This document shows positions 39,820 to 52,352 of a stretch of 64,000 bases of DNA, in pieces (the stretch's first letter is position 1; each line of letters starts with the position of its first letter). Made by a program: the position numbers and the translations under genes. The notes beneath the pieces are model-generated. The model saw only the letters and a list, made by a program, of their open reading frames with translations. It made no database searches and had not been told where the DNA came from. Origin of the DNA: Atrichornis clamosus (Eukaryota; Chordata; Aves; Passeriformes; Menuridae); the NCBI GenBank assembly GCA_013400975.1, contig WBMZ01000196.1, positions 33,752-97,751 of the forward strand, given 5' to 3'.

Positions 39820-40008
39820 ACAACCACAGGACTTCCAGCTTTGTTGATGTTGCTCAGTCTCCCGCTCCTTCAGAGAGCAGTGAGCAGAAACCGCTTAGTC
39901 GTTGGGAGAGCCGAACTCCCACACCTGAAGAAGAAGCAGCAGCTCTCAAAATTCAAGCCATCTGGAAAGGGACCTATGTTAGGAAAGTACTGAAGAGCAG
40001 AGAACCAG
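39820..40008 (+). CDS. ADGB: ADGB exon 13 of window: IQ calmodulin-binding motif
   Basis: 189 nt between acceptor AAATTCATTACAG and donor GTGTGT encode r485-546. A Ser/Pro/Glu-rich start (VAQSPAPSESSEQKPLSRWE) precedes TPTPEEEAAALKIQAIWKGT and YVRKVLK. The core IQAIWKGTYVR (39951-39983, r528-538) fits the IQ pattern of Ile-Gln, then Gly and Arg at the expected spacing, so calmodulin or a similar EF-hand protein is the likely partner. In androglobins the IQ motif sits between the two halves of the permuted globin, exactly its place here, and calmodulin binding is thought to modulate the haem domain. Confidence 0.96.
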
Positions 40009-41391
40009 GTGTGTCCTTTAAAAATGCCTTTCAAAAATATCTCATAATTCAACTTATTCAAGTCTTTAAAGATTTTTTTGTAACTAATTAATATCTAGGT
40101 TAAATTAACTGAAATGCAGTAGAACATTACAGTTCTATTAAGTACATCTAACCACTCAGCACATATGGTACTAAAAAGCAGAACAAAGATACACCCTCCC
40201 CCCCACTAGATTTGCACAGATACTAAACCAGAATTTACATTAATGTAGATCTAGCTCAGAGCTGGGCTAAATGTTAGGCTTTTTTACTGGAAATGTAAAG
40301 GAGATCATACCTAAGCATCATAATGGATAATCAGTGGAACACACACAGTGTCACAGTCTGATGTTGTGCTCAAAAGATACTGTACTGATATTATCCTTCA
40401 TTCTTATGTATATAGATAGAGGAATTTAACATAGCAGTTCAAGACTTGTAGTACATTTCCTATTCAGCAATTCTGTTATCTCGGCTGGAATACTGTGATC
40501 AAGTGCAGTGTCCACAATCTAAGAAGAAAGAAAGATAACAACTGCAAAATTTTGAGTTGTAAGGATCAGGATTAAAGAGGGGTCTTGTACTTACAGACTG
40601 TTAGTTTGTAATTTCAGAAAGACAAGAGAAAAAAAGACTTTGCTATAATCTTTAAGTACCCATACAAGGAAAGGAATTTGATAGCAACAGGGTCTTTATT
40701 CTGAGATCCAAAGGGTTAACAGGAAGATCTTTACTCTGAGATCAAAGATTGTAACTTGAATCCAGACACACTCAAATCAGAAAAAGTGGCATTTGTTTGT
40801 AAAAGGATAACATATTTATTGGAATAAACCAAGATTTGTGTTGTACTAGTGAAGACTTTAAAATCAAACAGTTTAGTTTTCATCTGTATTCTGTGGATAG
40901 AGGTAGACACTTTGAGATGACACCACATCACGTTATCTGAGAGTTATCCAACATGAGTGGGATGAATTAGCCACTGGAGCTGCCCAACTCTTTTCCTTTT
41001 AGCTACACAGATAGCATAGGTACATCACTACTCCTTCCTGGTATCTGCAAATGAAAGCTGCTGGGAACTAAAGAGCCTGTTCTCTGGGGACAGAGATTAC
41101 CAAATATCACTACAACGTGTTACAGCGAAAACACTGTAAATTGGAGAAAATATTGATCACATCATTTTTGCAGTTGTAGGAGTGCTGGAAAGTACAAAGG
41201 TGATGATTAATGGAATATACTCTGTCAAAGGAGAAAACAGTTTTCAGCTCAGGGAGACTTCTGTAAAACTCCAAATAAATAAGGCAATTTACTTGTGTGA
41301 GTGGCATTGTTCATAAGTATTTGGCAGGTGCAAATTTAGAACTATAAAAAAGTTGGATGTTATGTTTTCTAACTTATTTTATTATTTCTAG
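40009..41391 (+). other. ADGB intron between exons 13 and 14
   Basis: 1.4 kb, nothing recognised. Confidence 0.82.
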
Positions 41392-41485
41392 GTACTAAAG
41401 AAAACACAGATGTCGAAGAAACCTTGAAAAACTTGTGGACTGTGATTGAGTTAAATTTTGAACAGTGTGCTGTAATGTTGTTAAG
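41392..41485 (+). CDS. ADGB: ADGB exon 14 of window: permuted globin helices A-B
   Basis: 94 nt between acceptor TTATTTCTAG and donor GTAATC encode r548-577. TKENTDVEETLKNLWTVIEL shows the helix-A pattern with the invariant-type Trp (LWTVIE), then NFEQCAVMLL begins helix B. These helices normally open a globin, but here they come after helices E-H and the IQ motif, which is direct evidence of circular permutation. The final Arg codon is split AG|A, completed in the next exon. Confidence 0.93.
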
Positions 41486-42966
41486 GTAATCATGCAATAA
41501 ATCAAACTATTTTATTGCAGGCAATAACATAAAACTGCCATAAACTGCTATTTCACAAAGTAAACATGGAAAGAGCATTATTAGTTTTAAAATTACAAAA
41601 CCCTAATGGAAGGGATGAAATGTTTTTACGCGATATATACTATGCTTTATTCTGTGTATCCTACATGAATAAAATCTATTTTTTAGATATATTACAGATT
41701 TTTTCCTACAGCTTGAACTAGAATATTACCTTTTTGCCCTATTTAATTTTTTAAATATTTGGTAGGCTGTTTCATAAGTATGGATCTGATATTAATTCCT
41801 TAGTTGAGCAGTTAACCAGTTGATTTAAAGAAACTGATTTGTGCTATCTGTTAAGAAATCCTGGTTGACAGTAGAAACGAGATAGCTACACTATATAATT
41901 GTACCCAGTTTATTATATCATCAGAGGACTTCTTTGTTGCACTTACTTGAAGAAAAATAGATGTATTTCTAGGTAGATTCTTTCCCTGGTATTTTATTAC
42001 AGTTTTTGCAAAGACAGCTATTCTAATTTCAGCAGTGTTCATTAAGTCATTTGCAAGCATGACACTCCTTGGTGTTCACATATTTCTATTAAGTCCTTCA
42101 AAAATCTCTCTGCAAGTGTTCCCACAACTGATCTAGCAGTAGATCAGTTCTTCCAGGGGTGAGGAGAGCAAACTGCCAATAATTATTGCCTGTGGGTATA
42201 AATCCTCATTCCTTATAACCAGCAATTTGAGCAACACTCACATCAGGTATAATTTTATTTCACTTTTTAGTGTTTCTAATCCTTTAAAACCTTGTGTACA
42301 TTGATGGGATAAGGACTTTGCAACCACAACCTTGTCCCAATTAGCCATCCAGTTTAGATTTGCAGCATCTCTACATGAGCAAAGATCAGATGCAGTTTTT
42401 AGTCTCCCTTCATACTTTTAAAACTTATGGGACTGGTTCATAAGCATCGTCCCAGTGGATACATTTGAGTTTTAAAATCATGCTAATGTGCTTGTGCTTA
42501 ATATAGTGCAATAGTTGACTGACTTGCATTTAATGTAATAAGTTTACATCTTGGCCAATAAGTTTTGCTTTTATTCCTTTGTTGTTCAAAAAAGTTTTAA
42601 AACTATATAAAAGGATTTTAATCTCCTAATGATGCCACAGCTTCAAGATGACAACTTAATATAAAGAAAGTGAAGTTAAGCTGATATTTATTTATGAAAA
42701 AAAAAGAAAGAGGTAAAGTTTTGTGGAAATCATAACATTTTGCGATATTAGAAGCAGTTGTAGACATGGGTAGACTGATGGATAGAAATATGTGTATATA
42801 TTTGCCATTAGGTCTGAAAGAGCTGATCCCTCCATGATTTTTTTTTTTGAGAGTGAACAGCTATGAGAGAACATTAGTAACACATTTCATATTTTTGTTT
42901 TACATTCATGCACAAAGTAGTGTTCTTGGTGAACTTGAAAACACTATCTTGTTTTCTGCTTTCCAG
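41486..42966 (+). other. ADGB intron between exons 14 and 15
   Basis: 1.5 kb, nothing recognised. Confidence 0.82.
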
Positions 42967-43101
42967 AGAAATGTTTAAAACAAACTGTAAGTCCATTGAA
43001 AAGTTTCCTTGTTATGAAGATGAATGGTGTAAGATGTCTTTCACTGACTATGCTGTAACATATGCTGATCAACCACCAAATGCATGGTTTCTGGTTTTTA
43101 G
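42967..43101 (+). CDS. ADGB: ADGB exon 15 of window: end of permuted globin
   Basis: 135 nt between acceptor CTGCTTTCCAG and donor GTGAGT encode r579-622. REMFKTNCKSIEKFPCYEDE continues helix B into a C-like turn (the MF...FP spacing is globin-like), and WCKMSFTDYAVTYADQPPNA then WFLVF move into beta-rich sequence. The last codon is split AG|A. The next intron is short (817 bp) and mostly made of a solo LTR. Confidence 0.93.
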
Positions 43102-43918
43102 GTGAGTTTCATAGAGCCTTATATAACTCTTATGGGGAAGTAGTATTGATACACTGGTTTTTCACTAACCTGCTTTAAAAACTTACTTTTATCTGTCTGC
43201 TTTCCTTAAATTCTGATGTATACTTGTCCTGGTTTTGGCTAGAACAGGGTTCATTTTCTTCTTCATTTCTTCTTTTCTTCTCATTTTCTTCCTAGTAGCT
43301 GGTATAGTGCAGTGTGTTTGGCTTTAGTATGAGAATAATGTTGATAACACACTGGTGTTTTGGTTGTTGCCGAGTAGTCCTCACCCCAGGTCAAGGACTT
43401 TTCAGCATCTCATGCTCTGCCAGTGAGGAGGTGCACAAAAATTTGGGAGGAAGCACAGCCAAGACAGCTGTCCTGAAATGGTGAAAGGGATGTTCCATAC
43501 CACAGAACAGAGTGTTCAGTATATAAACTGGGGGGGAATTACCTGGAAGGGGGATGATCACTACTCAGGAACAGGCTGGGCATCAGTCAGTGTGTGGTGA
43601 CCAATTGTGTTGTGCATCATTTGTTTCTGTTAGGTTCAGTTACTCTCTCTTCCCTCTCCTTATCATTACAAATATTAATATTATTAGAATGTTTATTATT
43701 ATATTTTGTTTCAATTCTTAAATTGTTCTTAACACATGAGATTTACATTTTCTTTCAAATTCTTCTCCCTAGGGTGGGTTGGATGTGGGGAGTGAGCAAG
43801 CAGCTGTGTGGTGCTCAATTGCTGGTTGGGGTTAAACCATGACAATATTTTTGCTTGGTGTTACACAGACCCTTTTATTTGTGAAAATAATTTTAACATA
43901 ATTTACTTTTTTTTTTAG
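43102..43918 (+). other. ADGB intron between exons 15 and 16 (mostly LTR)
   Basis: 817 bp, of which about 621 bp is the sense-oriented LTR. Without the insertion the intron would be only about 200 bp. Confidence 0.88.
43224..43844 (+). mobile_element. Solo ERV LTR (~620 bp), plus strand
   Basis: It begins TGTCCTGGTTTTGGCTAGAA and ends GGGGTTAAACCATGACA, with TG..CA termini. Internal blocks (TAGCTGGTATAGTGCAGTGT, TTGATAACACACTGGTGTTT, CAAGGACTTTTCAGC) match a widespread bird LTR type I recognise from songbird genomes. A TATATAAACTGGG promoter-like box lies at about 43520-43532. No internal viral genes, so it is a solo LTR left by recombination. No exact target-site duplication is visible at the edges. 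Confidence 0.92.
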
Positions 43919-44072
43919 AGAAATATTTATTGTTCCAGAAGACATGCTTATATTGACAAAGGTGTATACCACTATCCCTTCCTGTAGACTTCATGTTGTT
44001 GATAATGACACACTGGAGGAAATGCCACATGCCTTTTTCAAAGTGGCACCTCACGTTTATTCAAAAAATAAG
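43919..44072 (+). CDS. ADGB: ADGB exon 16 of window (second beta-rich segment)
   Basis: 154 nt after a long T tract and acceptor TTTTTTAG, ending at donor GTAAAT (r624-674). REIFIVPEDMLILTKVYTTI leads into SCRLHVVDNDTLEEMPHAFF and KVAPHVYSKNK, alternating strand-like stretches. The exon lies only 74 bp downstream of the 3' end of a sense-oriented LTR. It ends on a whole codon, matching the next exon. Confidence 0.93.
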
Positions 44073-47000
44073 GTAAATGCAAGTTGTTGTGTAAAGTATA
44101 ATTTAAAAAATAATAAGTGCACAAATTCTGTGCACATTTTAATGTCATAGTGTTCTACTTAAAAGCACACCCTTACTTATTAGGAAGTTCGAACAGAGAC
44201 TATCACTGATCTACTTCTGTGCTAAACCTTTTTTAGTGAAGTCTTGATTACTCTCTCCTCCGGACTCTTTCCAACTGCCATTGGTTTTTTTCCTTGTTTA
44301 TTATGCATAACACTGAGCACAGTAAACTTTGTGCCACTGCTAAACTTGTGGCCATACAAATGGTAAGGAATGACAAGATGACACCTTCTGGGCTTTATTT
44401 CTGCTTATATATCCAACTGTGATGCCCTATTTTGCAGTGCTATTGCTGCTTTATGTACTTCTGTAACCCTGGGTGCTTTCCTGAAAACCTGAATTCTGTA
44501 CTTTATTATTCTTGATTAAATATAGTGTATTTCATGACTGATTTTAATGCTATTCTTTAGTCCATTTCCCTACTTTAAAATAATTTTTAATTCTTACTTT
44601 CTCTTCCTCTAAAGCTATTTTACTTCCTAGTTTCTGCTATCAGCTAATTAAGCATATATATTCTCCATTCCACCATCCACGTTACTAATAAAAATACTGA
44701 ATGGAATCAGGTTCAGGTTAGATCACTGAAATCTCACTGACTGCTTCCTACTCTTACATAAGCCATGAATATATGCTTTCTGGATGGAATTGTTCAACAG
44801 CCACCCTAGTTCCTTCATTATGACAGCATTTCCTTAGGCTTAGAAGCATCATCAAAGAGACAGTGTCATGTGTCTCCTTCTTTCCCATAGTGTGCTTTCC
44901 TAAAGAAGGAATCTTGATTGGTTTGACAGGACTTATTCTTTACAGCCTATTTTCTATGTTGAGAGGTTGCAAGGACTTCATTTTATTAGTTATTTCATGA
45001 TGCTTTCAGCCATTGGACTTAGGCTGAATGATTTTCCAGACATCTATGTCCATCTAGAAAAAACGTGGCAGTTCTATAGTGCCTTAGTGTCCCCCATCAA
45101 TTACCAAAAGTTTCATTAAAAGTTTTGTAATTAAGTCTGTTATTTAATTATCCTTCAGACAGTTCAGAAGTTCATCAGACCTAACTAATCCAAACTCTTC
45201 ATTTTTCTGTATTATCATTTACTACTTAATTTCTTATTCTAGCCTGCCTCTTATCTCTTTAACATTACTCCAGTATTAGATATTCTAGTCACATGTTCAC
45301 AGTTGACCTGTTAGTGAAGACACATTCTGTTCACATTTTAGCCTTCTCTATTTCATCTGTCAGTAACCAGGAATTGATGTCAGTTACAGACTAACACTCC
45401 TGGAGCAGTTTTCTTGTCTTTTTTTTTTTTGTAACTTCCAATTTCATTAGACTTTTTTTTTTCTACTCTAGAATGAACTTGCCTTATCTAATGTTTATAA
45501 TGAATATTTGCTGAATGTGTCAGATAAGCACTGCTACTACTGCTGGAGGATTCTGCTTTAAAAAGAAGAGTTGCAGACAAGCTCTTCAAGCTCTCAAAAC
45601 TAACCAGAATCCTCAGAAATGGGGGGTGGAATCCACCAGACAGGAGAATTCGGGCTGGAAACTGACAGTGGCAAGTGTCAGGATGCAAAAAGAAATCTCA
45701 GTTGTAAACACTACTTATTGCTTTTCAGGAAAGTGACAGGTTGTGGAAAGAACAATCACAATTTCAGATTTATTTCAGATCCTGCTTAGCTAGACACAGG
45801 ACTAGACAATGGTCTAGTTCTGCCCTATAAGGCAGTTTTTTCATTTTCCTGATTTCACTAACCCTTTCTCACATTTAAGCTGTCTTTCTTGAAGAAAGGT
45901 GTCCAAAATTGTGCACAATATTCCAGGCAAGATCTTACCCTTTGTGCAGTACAGTGGTTTTCACATTGGAAGTACTTGGGGGTTTATGCACTACCCAACT
46001 AGGTATCTTCTGTAATAATTTTTTTCCCACGGGTACAGCCCAATAGACTCAGTGATTCTGTCAACAACTAATGAAAATAGCTTTTTAAACTTCATTCCTG
46101 TGCTTCACTATTGAAGAAGTCCCCTCTTAAAGCAACATTTCTGTTATTATTTGCTAAGTTAATGGCTTATATTTTATAATAGTAAATGTGGCTAACATCA
46201 GTAAAGAGTGATTTTTTAGAGCATTAAAACAGAATTGTGCAGGTGTGTTGTATTTTTCTACTTGTTCTTATTGCATTTCTCAATAACTGCTCCTGAGTTC
46301 CTCAGTAAGAATATAACCTTATACTCTACAATTTAGCTTGCTTTCTTCCTATTTGTAAATAGTTCATTAATGTTTCAGTGGACCTGCACAGCTTTTGAAA
46401 GCTCTGTTGATGCTTTGACAAGACATCTTGCAATTATTATTAAACACAGAATACAATGGTATTATTTAATGTGACTGTTTATAACAGTGTTTTGTAAAAA
46501 ATAGTCAACAATATAATATATCAAGCAAGAAATTATACAGTATGCCTGAATTCCTAAATGTCACTATTATTATATAAAAAGTCCGTTTTTTTAAAGAAAA
46601 AAATACACCTACCGATTCTGCTTCAAAACTATGACTCAGCAATTTACAGCAGAGCTAAAAAGGAATCCTGTGAACAGATACTGTTATTCTGCTGCAGAGA
46701 CACTCCTGGAACACATTAAAGTTCATTTAAGAATGACAGTAAAGATAAAATATGCACACTAGCAATAAAGTCTGTGTTCTTCTTGCAGACATCACAGCCT
46801 AGACAGAAACTGGCTACTTGCTTTGCATTATTTGGATTTTTTGAGTTTGCATCAAATTTTCTTCTTTTGTGGTGTTTTTTCCTACTGCAGGATACAGTTG
46901 CATATTTTTTTTAGTTGGTGGTTTTTTTAAATTCTACTCTCATTATTATTCACAAATCTTTTGAACAGATTATAAAAAAGGAGAGAGAGAAGCATTCAAA

Positions 47001-48790
47001 CTTCAGCTAACCTACATAGATAAGAATTTAAGAAATCATCACTATCAACATACTTAGTCTAGAAAATAGAAGTCTATTTGAGCAAGGACACTGCTCAGTT
47101 TTTCTTATCTTGACTTGTCATAGAAGGACATAAGGGAATCATCTTACTTTGCCATAAACTTAGTTGAGGTGATTTAGTAGAAAGCAATCCTTTCTGCTTC
47201 TAGAGACAGTGAATTGTAATAAGATATCTAAGTAAGTAATGAAAGAGACATAAATCTGATGGGGTTGTCTAGATTTTTTTCCTTATTTCTCAGTAGTGAC
47301 TTCTGATTATTTGATGTTACTACCAGACACAGAATTCAGTTATTGTTCTTTCTAACTGCTCACAGTATTCTGAAACTGATCGCTCAAACAATTTTTTGGT
47401 CTTAAGTCTAAATTTTCTGCTTATTTCTAGTGAATGTTAAGATTGTATAATGTTATCTTAATGAATAGGTATACAAGAGAAAGCGTTCTTCTCATGCACC
47501 CCGTGCTGTCAGAAAGCAGTTGCATATCTGGCTAAATCCTTCTCAGTTTCCAGGTGTGCTTGATAAGAACAGGGGGCCTGTAACTATATTCTTAACTAGA
47601 TATTTAAATAAGTGAGTTCACCTGAATGATAACTCTGAGTAGTTGCTATTACCTTGTGGTGATTATAGGTTGTAAAGTGCCTTGCAGTTACAATTGCACA
47701 AATTGGAATATTGAATAATTTATTTTACTTTCATTCTAAATATTCAGTATTCATGGAGTCACAGCCCTGCGTTATTGAATAGTCCTAAAATCACAACCCT
47801 ATTTATTATAAGGATTTTTCAACAAAGCTGTTTTTGCTGGTAAATTGTGATTCCACTTGTAAATGGAATTTAGAGGAGGACTGAAAGAGATAAAACTTTT
47901 CAGAGAATTTTCATCTGGACTATTTCTTGGGTGGAACATGAAATTTTAATGTTTGAAATAGCGAGTTTGTAGGGCTAGCTTAGAGAAGTTGAAGAAGGGA
48001 CTTAATTCCGAGTTCCCCTGTAACATTTCAATTGGCCTTTGCATTCCTTATATCTCTTTTTCCTGCCCCCCGCCTTTCAAGTAATCACATTCGTATTGCC
48101 TTCATTTTTAGAAATACAAATTAATCAACTTTTGAAACTTTTTATGTTATGTTCTGGCTCCTCATATTCCTATTCTCAGGATTCAGAAAGAGCACCTAAA
48201 TCTGCACCAGCCTTATTAATTGTGTGTTGCATTTTAAATTAATTTTTTACTTGAATTTTCTAATACTAGAAATATTTTTTCTTAAATCAACATCTTCATA
48301 AAAATAAGATTAACATCTTGGAATTTCATGCTGTATCTGCAAAGGCATTATTAAATTAGGATAAATATTAATTTAACCTCAAATTTGAAGACTGAAGTAA
48401 TCTTATCTCTAAATTTCCATGCAGCAAACTCATCTACGCATACTTTCATACTGCCTAAAGCATGAAGGAGCATTTTACATCACCAAATAATTTGGTTAGA
48501 AAGTAACATTAGGACTTTGGTTGTATCTGCCCTTGAAAACACCTGCCAGCTTTGAAGTTAGATAAAATTGAATTTGACTTGCTATGTAACTTTTTGCCAA
48601 ATACAGATTGCTGTAATAAGAGATGCTTCACAAGTTATAATAGACTAGAAGTATAAGAGTCTTACTAACGAAGGACATGATATTATATTAATAAGTGTAA
48701 CATGGACAAAAAAGTGTGTTGCATGTAGTCATAAAGTGCATTTTGAGTAGTGTTATTGCCACATCAAAATGACTTGTTTTCCCCTTTCAG
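44073..48790 (+). other. ADGB intron between exons 16 and 17
   Basis: 4.7 kb. AT-rich with scattered pyrimidine tracts. No exon needed (phase 0 on both sides) and no known repeat family recognised. Confidence 0.8.
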
Positions 48791-48978
48791 AAAGGATACA
48801 CTTTTGTGGCTGAAGCACACACTGGTGACCTACCTGTGGCAGCTGGAAAATGGAAGCTGCGCTTCATTAGTTCCCATCGTCCGCTTCCATTTCTCTCTTG
48901 TGAGGCTGGAAAAAACGTCTATTCTACTAAACAATTTAAGGAGTATTACATACCCAACAATGAGCATGTAATGCTTAG
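48791..48978 (+). CDS. ADGB: ADGB exon 17 of window (second beta-rich segment)
   Basis: 188 nt between acceptor TTTCCCCTTTCAG and donor GTAAAT, phase 0 in, phase 2 out (r675-736). The + frame starting AAA GGA TAC is open and reads KGYTFVAEAHTGDLPVAAGK, WKLRFISSHRPLPFLSCEAG and NVYSTKQFKEYYIPNNEHVM. The GKWKLRFISS stretch, following a short Gly/Ala turn, is characteristic of C2-like/calpain III strands. The longest ORF overlapping this exon is in another frame and is a shadow. Confidence 0.93.
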
Positions 48979-50509
48979 GTAAATATTGAGAAAAAAATGA
49001 ATGACTTCTGGTTTTCATATGTGCCATCCCAGACAGAAAAGTATGTTCTTCTCCCTTTCTTAGAAGGGGAGAGTATTGATGCAAATACGTGAATTTTACA
49101 GGCCATCAAATGTAACATTTGATTAATGAAAGTGTTATCTTGTGAAATATTGCACTACTCAATGAACAGATGCGAAGTATACAGACTATAACTTTAAAAT
49201 CATAATAATATTTTGCATTTCTGTAAGACTGATCTTATCCATATGCCAGTTACTGAAATTCAGTGGTACTTTTGGGGATTAAATATTTACTAAAATAGAG
49301 ATTTTGAAGGTGGGGAGGAGATATAAAGTTTGATTTCTCTTTTCAGCTATTGAGATAAAGCTTTAATTAACACAGGAATAAAACTTCCATCTTCCATCTT
49401 GCAGTGTTGGCAGAAAAAATTACATAAATTTTATTTTGCTGATCCTTTTAAGGGAATATATTTAATAAAAATGTGATTTAGTCATTATTATTCTTTTTTT
49501 AATTGGTTAAGGTTTATTAAAGTCACTTCTGAGTTCAGAACTGACCATTACCAAATCGCTATCCTGAAGCTTTTACACAAAGAACTACACACTGCACTAC
49601 AACAGGCCCTATGCTTAGAGCTGATTAAATGTGTATGTTTTGAAGGTTAATTCTAGAACATTTTACCTTGGTTCCTGAAAGTTTGTTTCACTACTTCAAA
49701 CCAAGGGATTATTCTTGGGATATCAAGGGATTATCAGAAGAAATAAGTTTCAATATAAATGAAGAAGCATGTAATGGAAATATAAATGCACTAAAATTTT
49801 GTAAAATCTCTATTTCTTGAATTTTTTTTTGTTTTCTCCCCTCTGATGTTACCAATCTTTAAAAAAAATTTATTTTAAGATAGTTATATATTTTTCACTC
49901 CAAATGTGCTGCAGTCAGGGTGATGGAGTTTTTGTGTGTTGTCATTTCTTTGCTTGTTTGGTGAGATTAGTCATAACAATTTGAATTTATGGACAAAGCC
50001 TATATAGTATATAAAGTAATGGGTCACAACATAACAACTATTTAAATTTTGTCTTCAGACTCTAATTCTACAGTCTTTTAATGCCACAGTCTTTTAAGCT
50101 GACCAAAGTAGCAGCTGCTGTCAAAGGAGATATCCCTACCCTTTTGAAGGCAAACAATTCTTTTTTTTCCTCTGGTATTTTTTGATGATACAGCTCCCTT
50201 ATCTGGCTAACCATATTATTCAACAAAGACAAGTGCAGCAGAAGGTAAAATGTATATTTGAACGTGTAATAAAGCAGTGAAAAAAAGCTAGACCACCCCT
50301 TTTTTGCAGCAGCAGCACTTTGTTCGTGGATTCACTGCACTAAACTTCACGACAGGACACTTAGCCCATCAGATTCCAGAAAAACAGTTGATTAGAGACT
50401 CAGTTTTAAATGTTTGCTTCCAGTTCAGCACAACACTTAGGTACTTTCCTGAAAAAGAATGATCAGGTATAGTTGGTTATCTTGCTATAATTTTTTTCTT
50501 CCACTTTAG
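48979..50509 (+). other. ADGB intron between exons 17 and 18
   Basis: 1.5 kb, nothing recognised. Confidence 0.82.
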
Positions 50510-50694
50510 GTATACAGTAAAAGTCAGAGCACCACATACTGCTACAGTGCAGGTACAAACCTCTAATTCAGATGTGTTCATTAAACTACAAGTCCTTGAT
50601 AATGAGAATGAAATTATGAGTGTCACTGGAAAGGGCCATGCAGTCATCCCTGTTTTTAACTTCTTGAGTAATGAATCACTTCTGAACTCCCCCT
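50510..50694 (+). CDS. ADGB: ADGB exon 18 of window (end of second beta-rich segment)
   Basis: 185 nt between acceptor TTCTTCCACTTTAG and consensus donor GTAAGT encode r738-798. RYTVKVRAPHTATVQVQTSN, SDVFIKLQVLDNENEIMSVT and GKGHAVIPVFNFLSNESLLN form clear alternating beta strands, the typical end of a C2-like sandwich. The last codon is split T|CA. A 7-kb intron follows. Confidence 0.93.
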
Positions 50695-51619
50695 GTAAGT
50701 ATTGTATTCTGTATTCGATAATTTGTTTTTCACTGAGTGATATACATCTTACAGTAACTTTAGGTCATCACAGAAATACTATTTTTGCCTGTTCTTTTCA
50801 TTAATCTCTGATTGCTTTGTAATTGAGTGAAATCAGTTACATTTTTGAGCAATGAACAGAAATCCTTGACCCTCAACAGTGAGGAAAGTTACCAAAAGGA
50901 TTGATTGAAATAAGATGTCCAGCCCTATTTTTTTCCTCTGCCTTTTGGTCTTACAATATAAGTCAAGAGTTTTATAGATAGTGAAGTAGCTTTTCAGTTC
51001 TGAAAATTTTTATGCATATGCTTGCCTTGTCCTTGAGAATTGAAATATATTTTACTTTCAATATCTTGCCATTATTTGTTTGATCTTACAATTCAAAAAT
51101 TTTGGCTATTAGGAAAACTGATGCTCAGACCATGGGGCATGGCAGATAATTCACAGATTGTGCTGGGCCTTGTGGTCTAAATGCACCATTCTGAGCATCA
51201 GTCCTTTTAGCAGAAGCACACATTTTATTGGATTCTCATCCATCATATGTGCCCCAGAGTACAAGGTAAAAGACTCCTTAATAAATGATCTAAAACTTAT
51301 CCTTGAGAAACACTCTTCATTTTTTACTCTGCCTCTGCTAAAGCTTCAAATGGTACTCATGGAAATAGGAGACATTGAAGTAAGAGCTACTTGCCCCAGA
51401 CTTGCAAAGTGGCAAAGAAGACACGAATGCCCATTATACTATCGTTGGTTCTTTATCATAGCAACTTAAATACTGAGAAAAAGTTATGACTCATGGGAAC
51501 ACTTGAATTGAAACAAAACTTCATTTGTAACAAACGAATTTGAAAGCTACAGCAAACACTTCAGATACTTTTGGCTGAACAGTTGAATCTCAGAAATCTA
51601 TTTGCTCAAAGTCGGTCTT

Positions 51620-51650
51620 TCTTATTTTATTTTATTTTATTTTATTTATA
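51620..51650. repeat. (TTTTA)n short array
   Basis: Several consecutive TTTTA units within an AT-rich intron. Confidence 0.9.
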
Positions 51651-52154
51651 TATTTTATTGCCATTCATTACACTGCAGTCTTGTCAGCTCAGTTCTTTTT
51701 AGTGATGAGAACCAGTGTGTGTTCAAAGGTCACCTTTCATAAGCATGCTAAAATCCATGTACTTTCTCTAAGTACTTTGAAACAAGTGATGGTACCCAAC
51801 AAAAATCCAGCTGGCATCAGTTAAAATTGACTTTCTGTAGTCCAGCAAATGGACATTCTGAATCTACTGCATGCCCAAATCTGGCAGCATATAAATACTG
51901 GGAGAAGAGGCAAGGAAATAAAGAAATGAAGCGAAATTCTTTTTCAATGTTACCCAGTGACAAGACAAGAGGCAATGAGCAGAAAATGAAATACAGGAAA
52001 TGCAATTTAAGCATTGGAAAAGGTGATTTGAAGTGAGTGGTTATTCGTTTTAGGTTTTTTCTTTGTTTTTCCTATTTTCTTGTGGTTTTGTTTGTTTGTT
52101 TTTTAGTTGTTTTGTTTTGGGGTTTTTTTTGTTGTTTCATTTTTGCTCTCAGTG

Positions 52155-52352
52155 TGTCAATCACTGGAAGAGGTTGCCCAGAGAGTTTTTGGTGTCTTCA
52201 TCCTTGGAGATATTTAAAACCCAACTGGATATTTCTGTGAGCAGCCTGCCCTAACCAACCCTGCTTTTAGCCATTGGATTGAACTAAATTATCTCCAGAG
52301 GTGTCTTCCAGCCTCTGCCAGGACACTCAGCCTCCAGAGATCCTGTGATATC
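52155..52352 (+). mobile_element. CR1 LINE 3' end, plus strand
   Basis: The stretch CACTGGAAGAGGTTGCCCAG, CATCCTTGGAGATATTTAAA, CCCAACTGGATATT and GATTGAACTAAATTATCTCC follows the CR1 3' end in sense orientation and finishes with GATCCTGTGAT. Opposite orientation to the copy at 2711. A run of G/T-rich low-complexity sequence precedes it (about 52060-52145). Confidence 0.9.
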
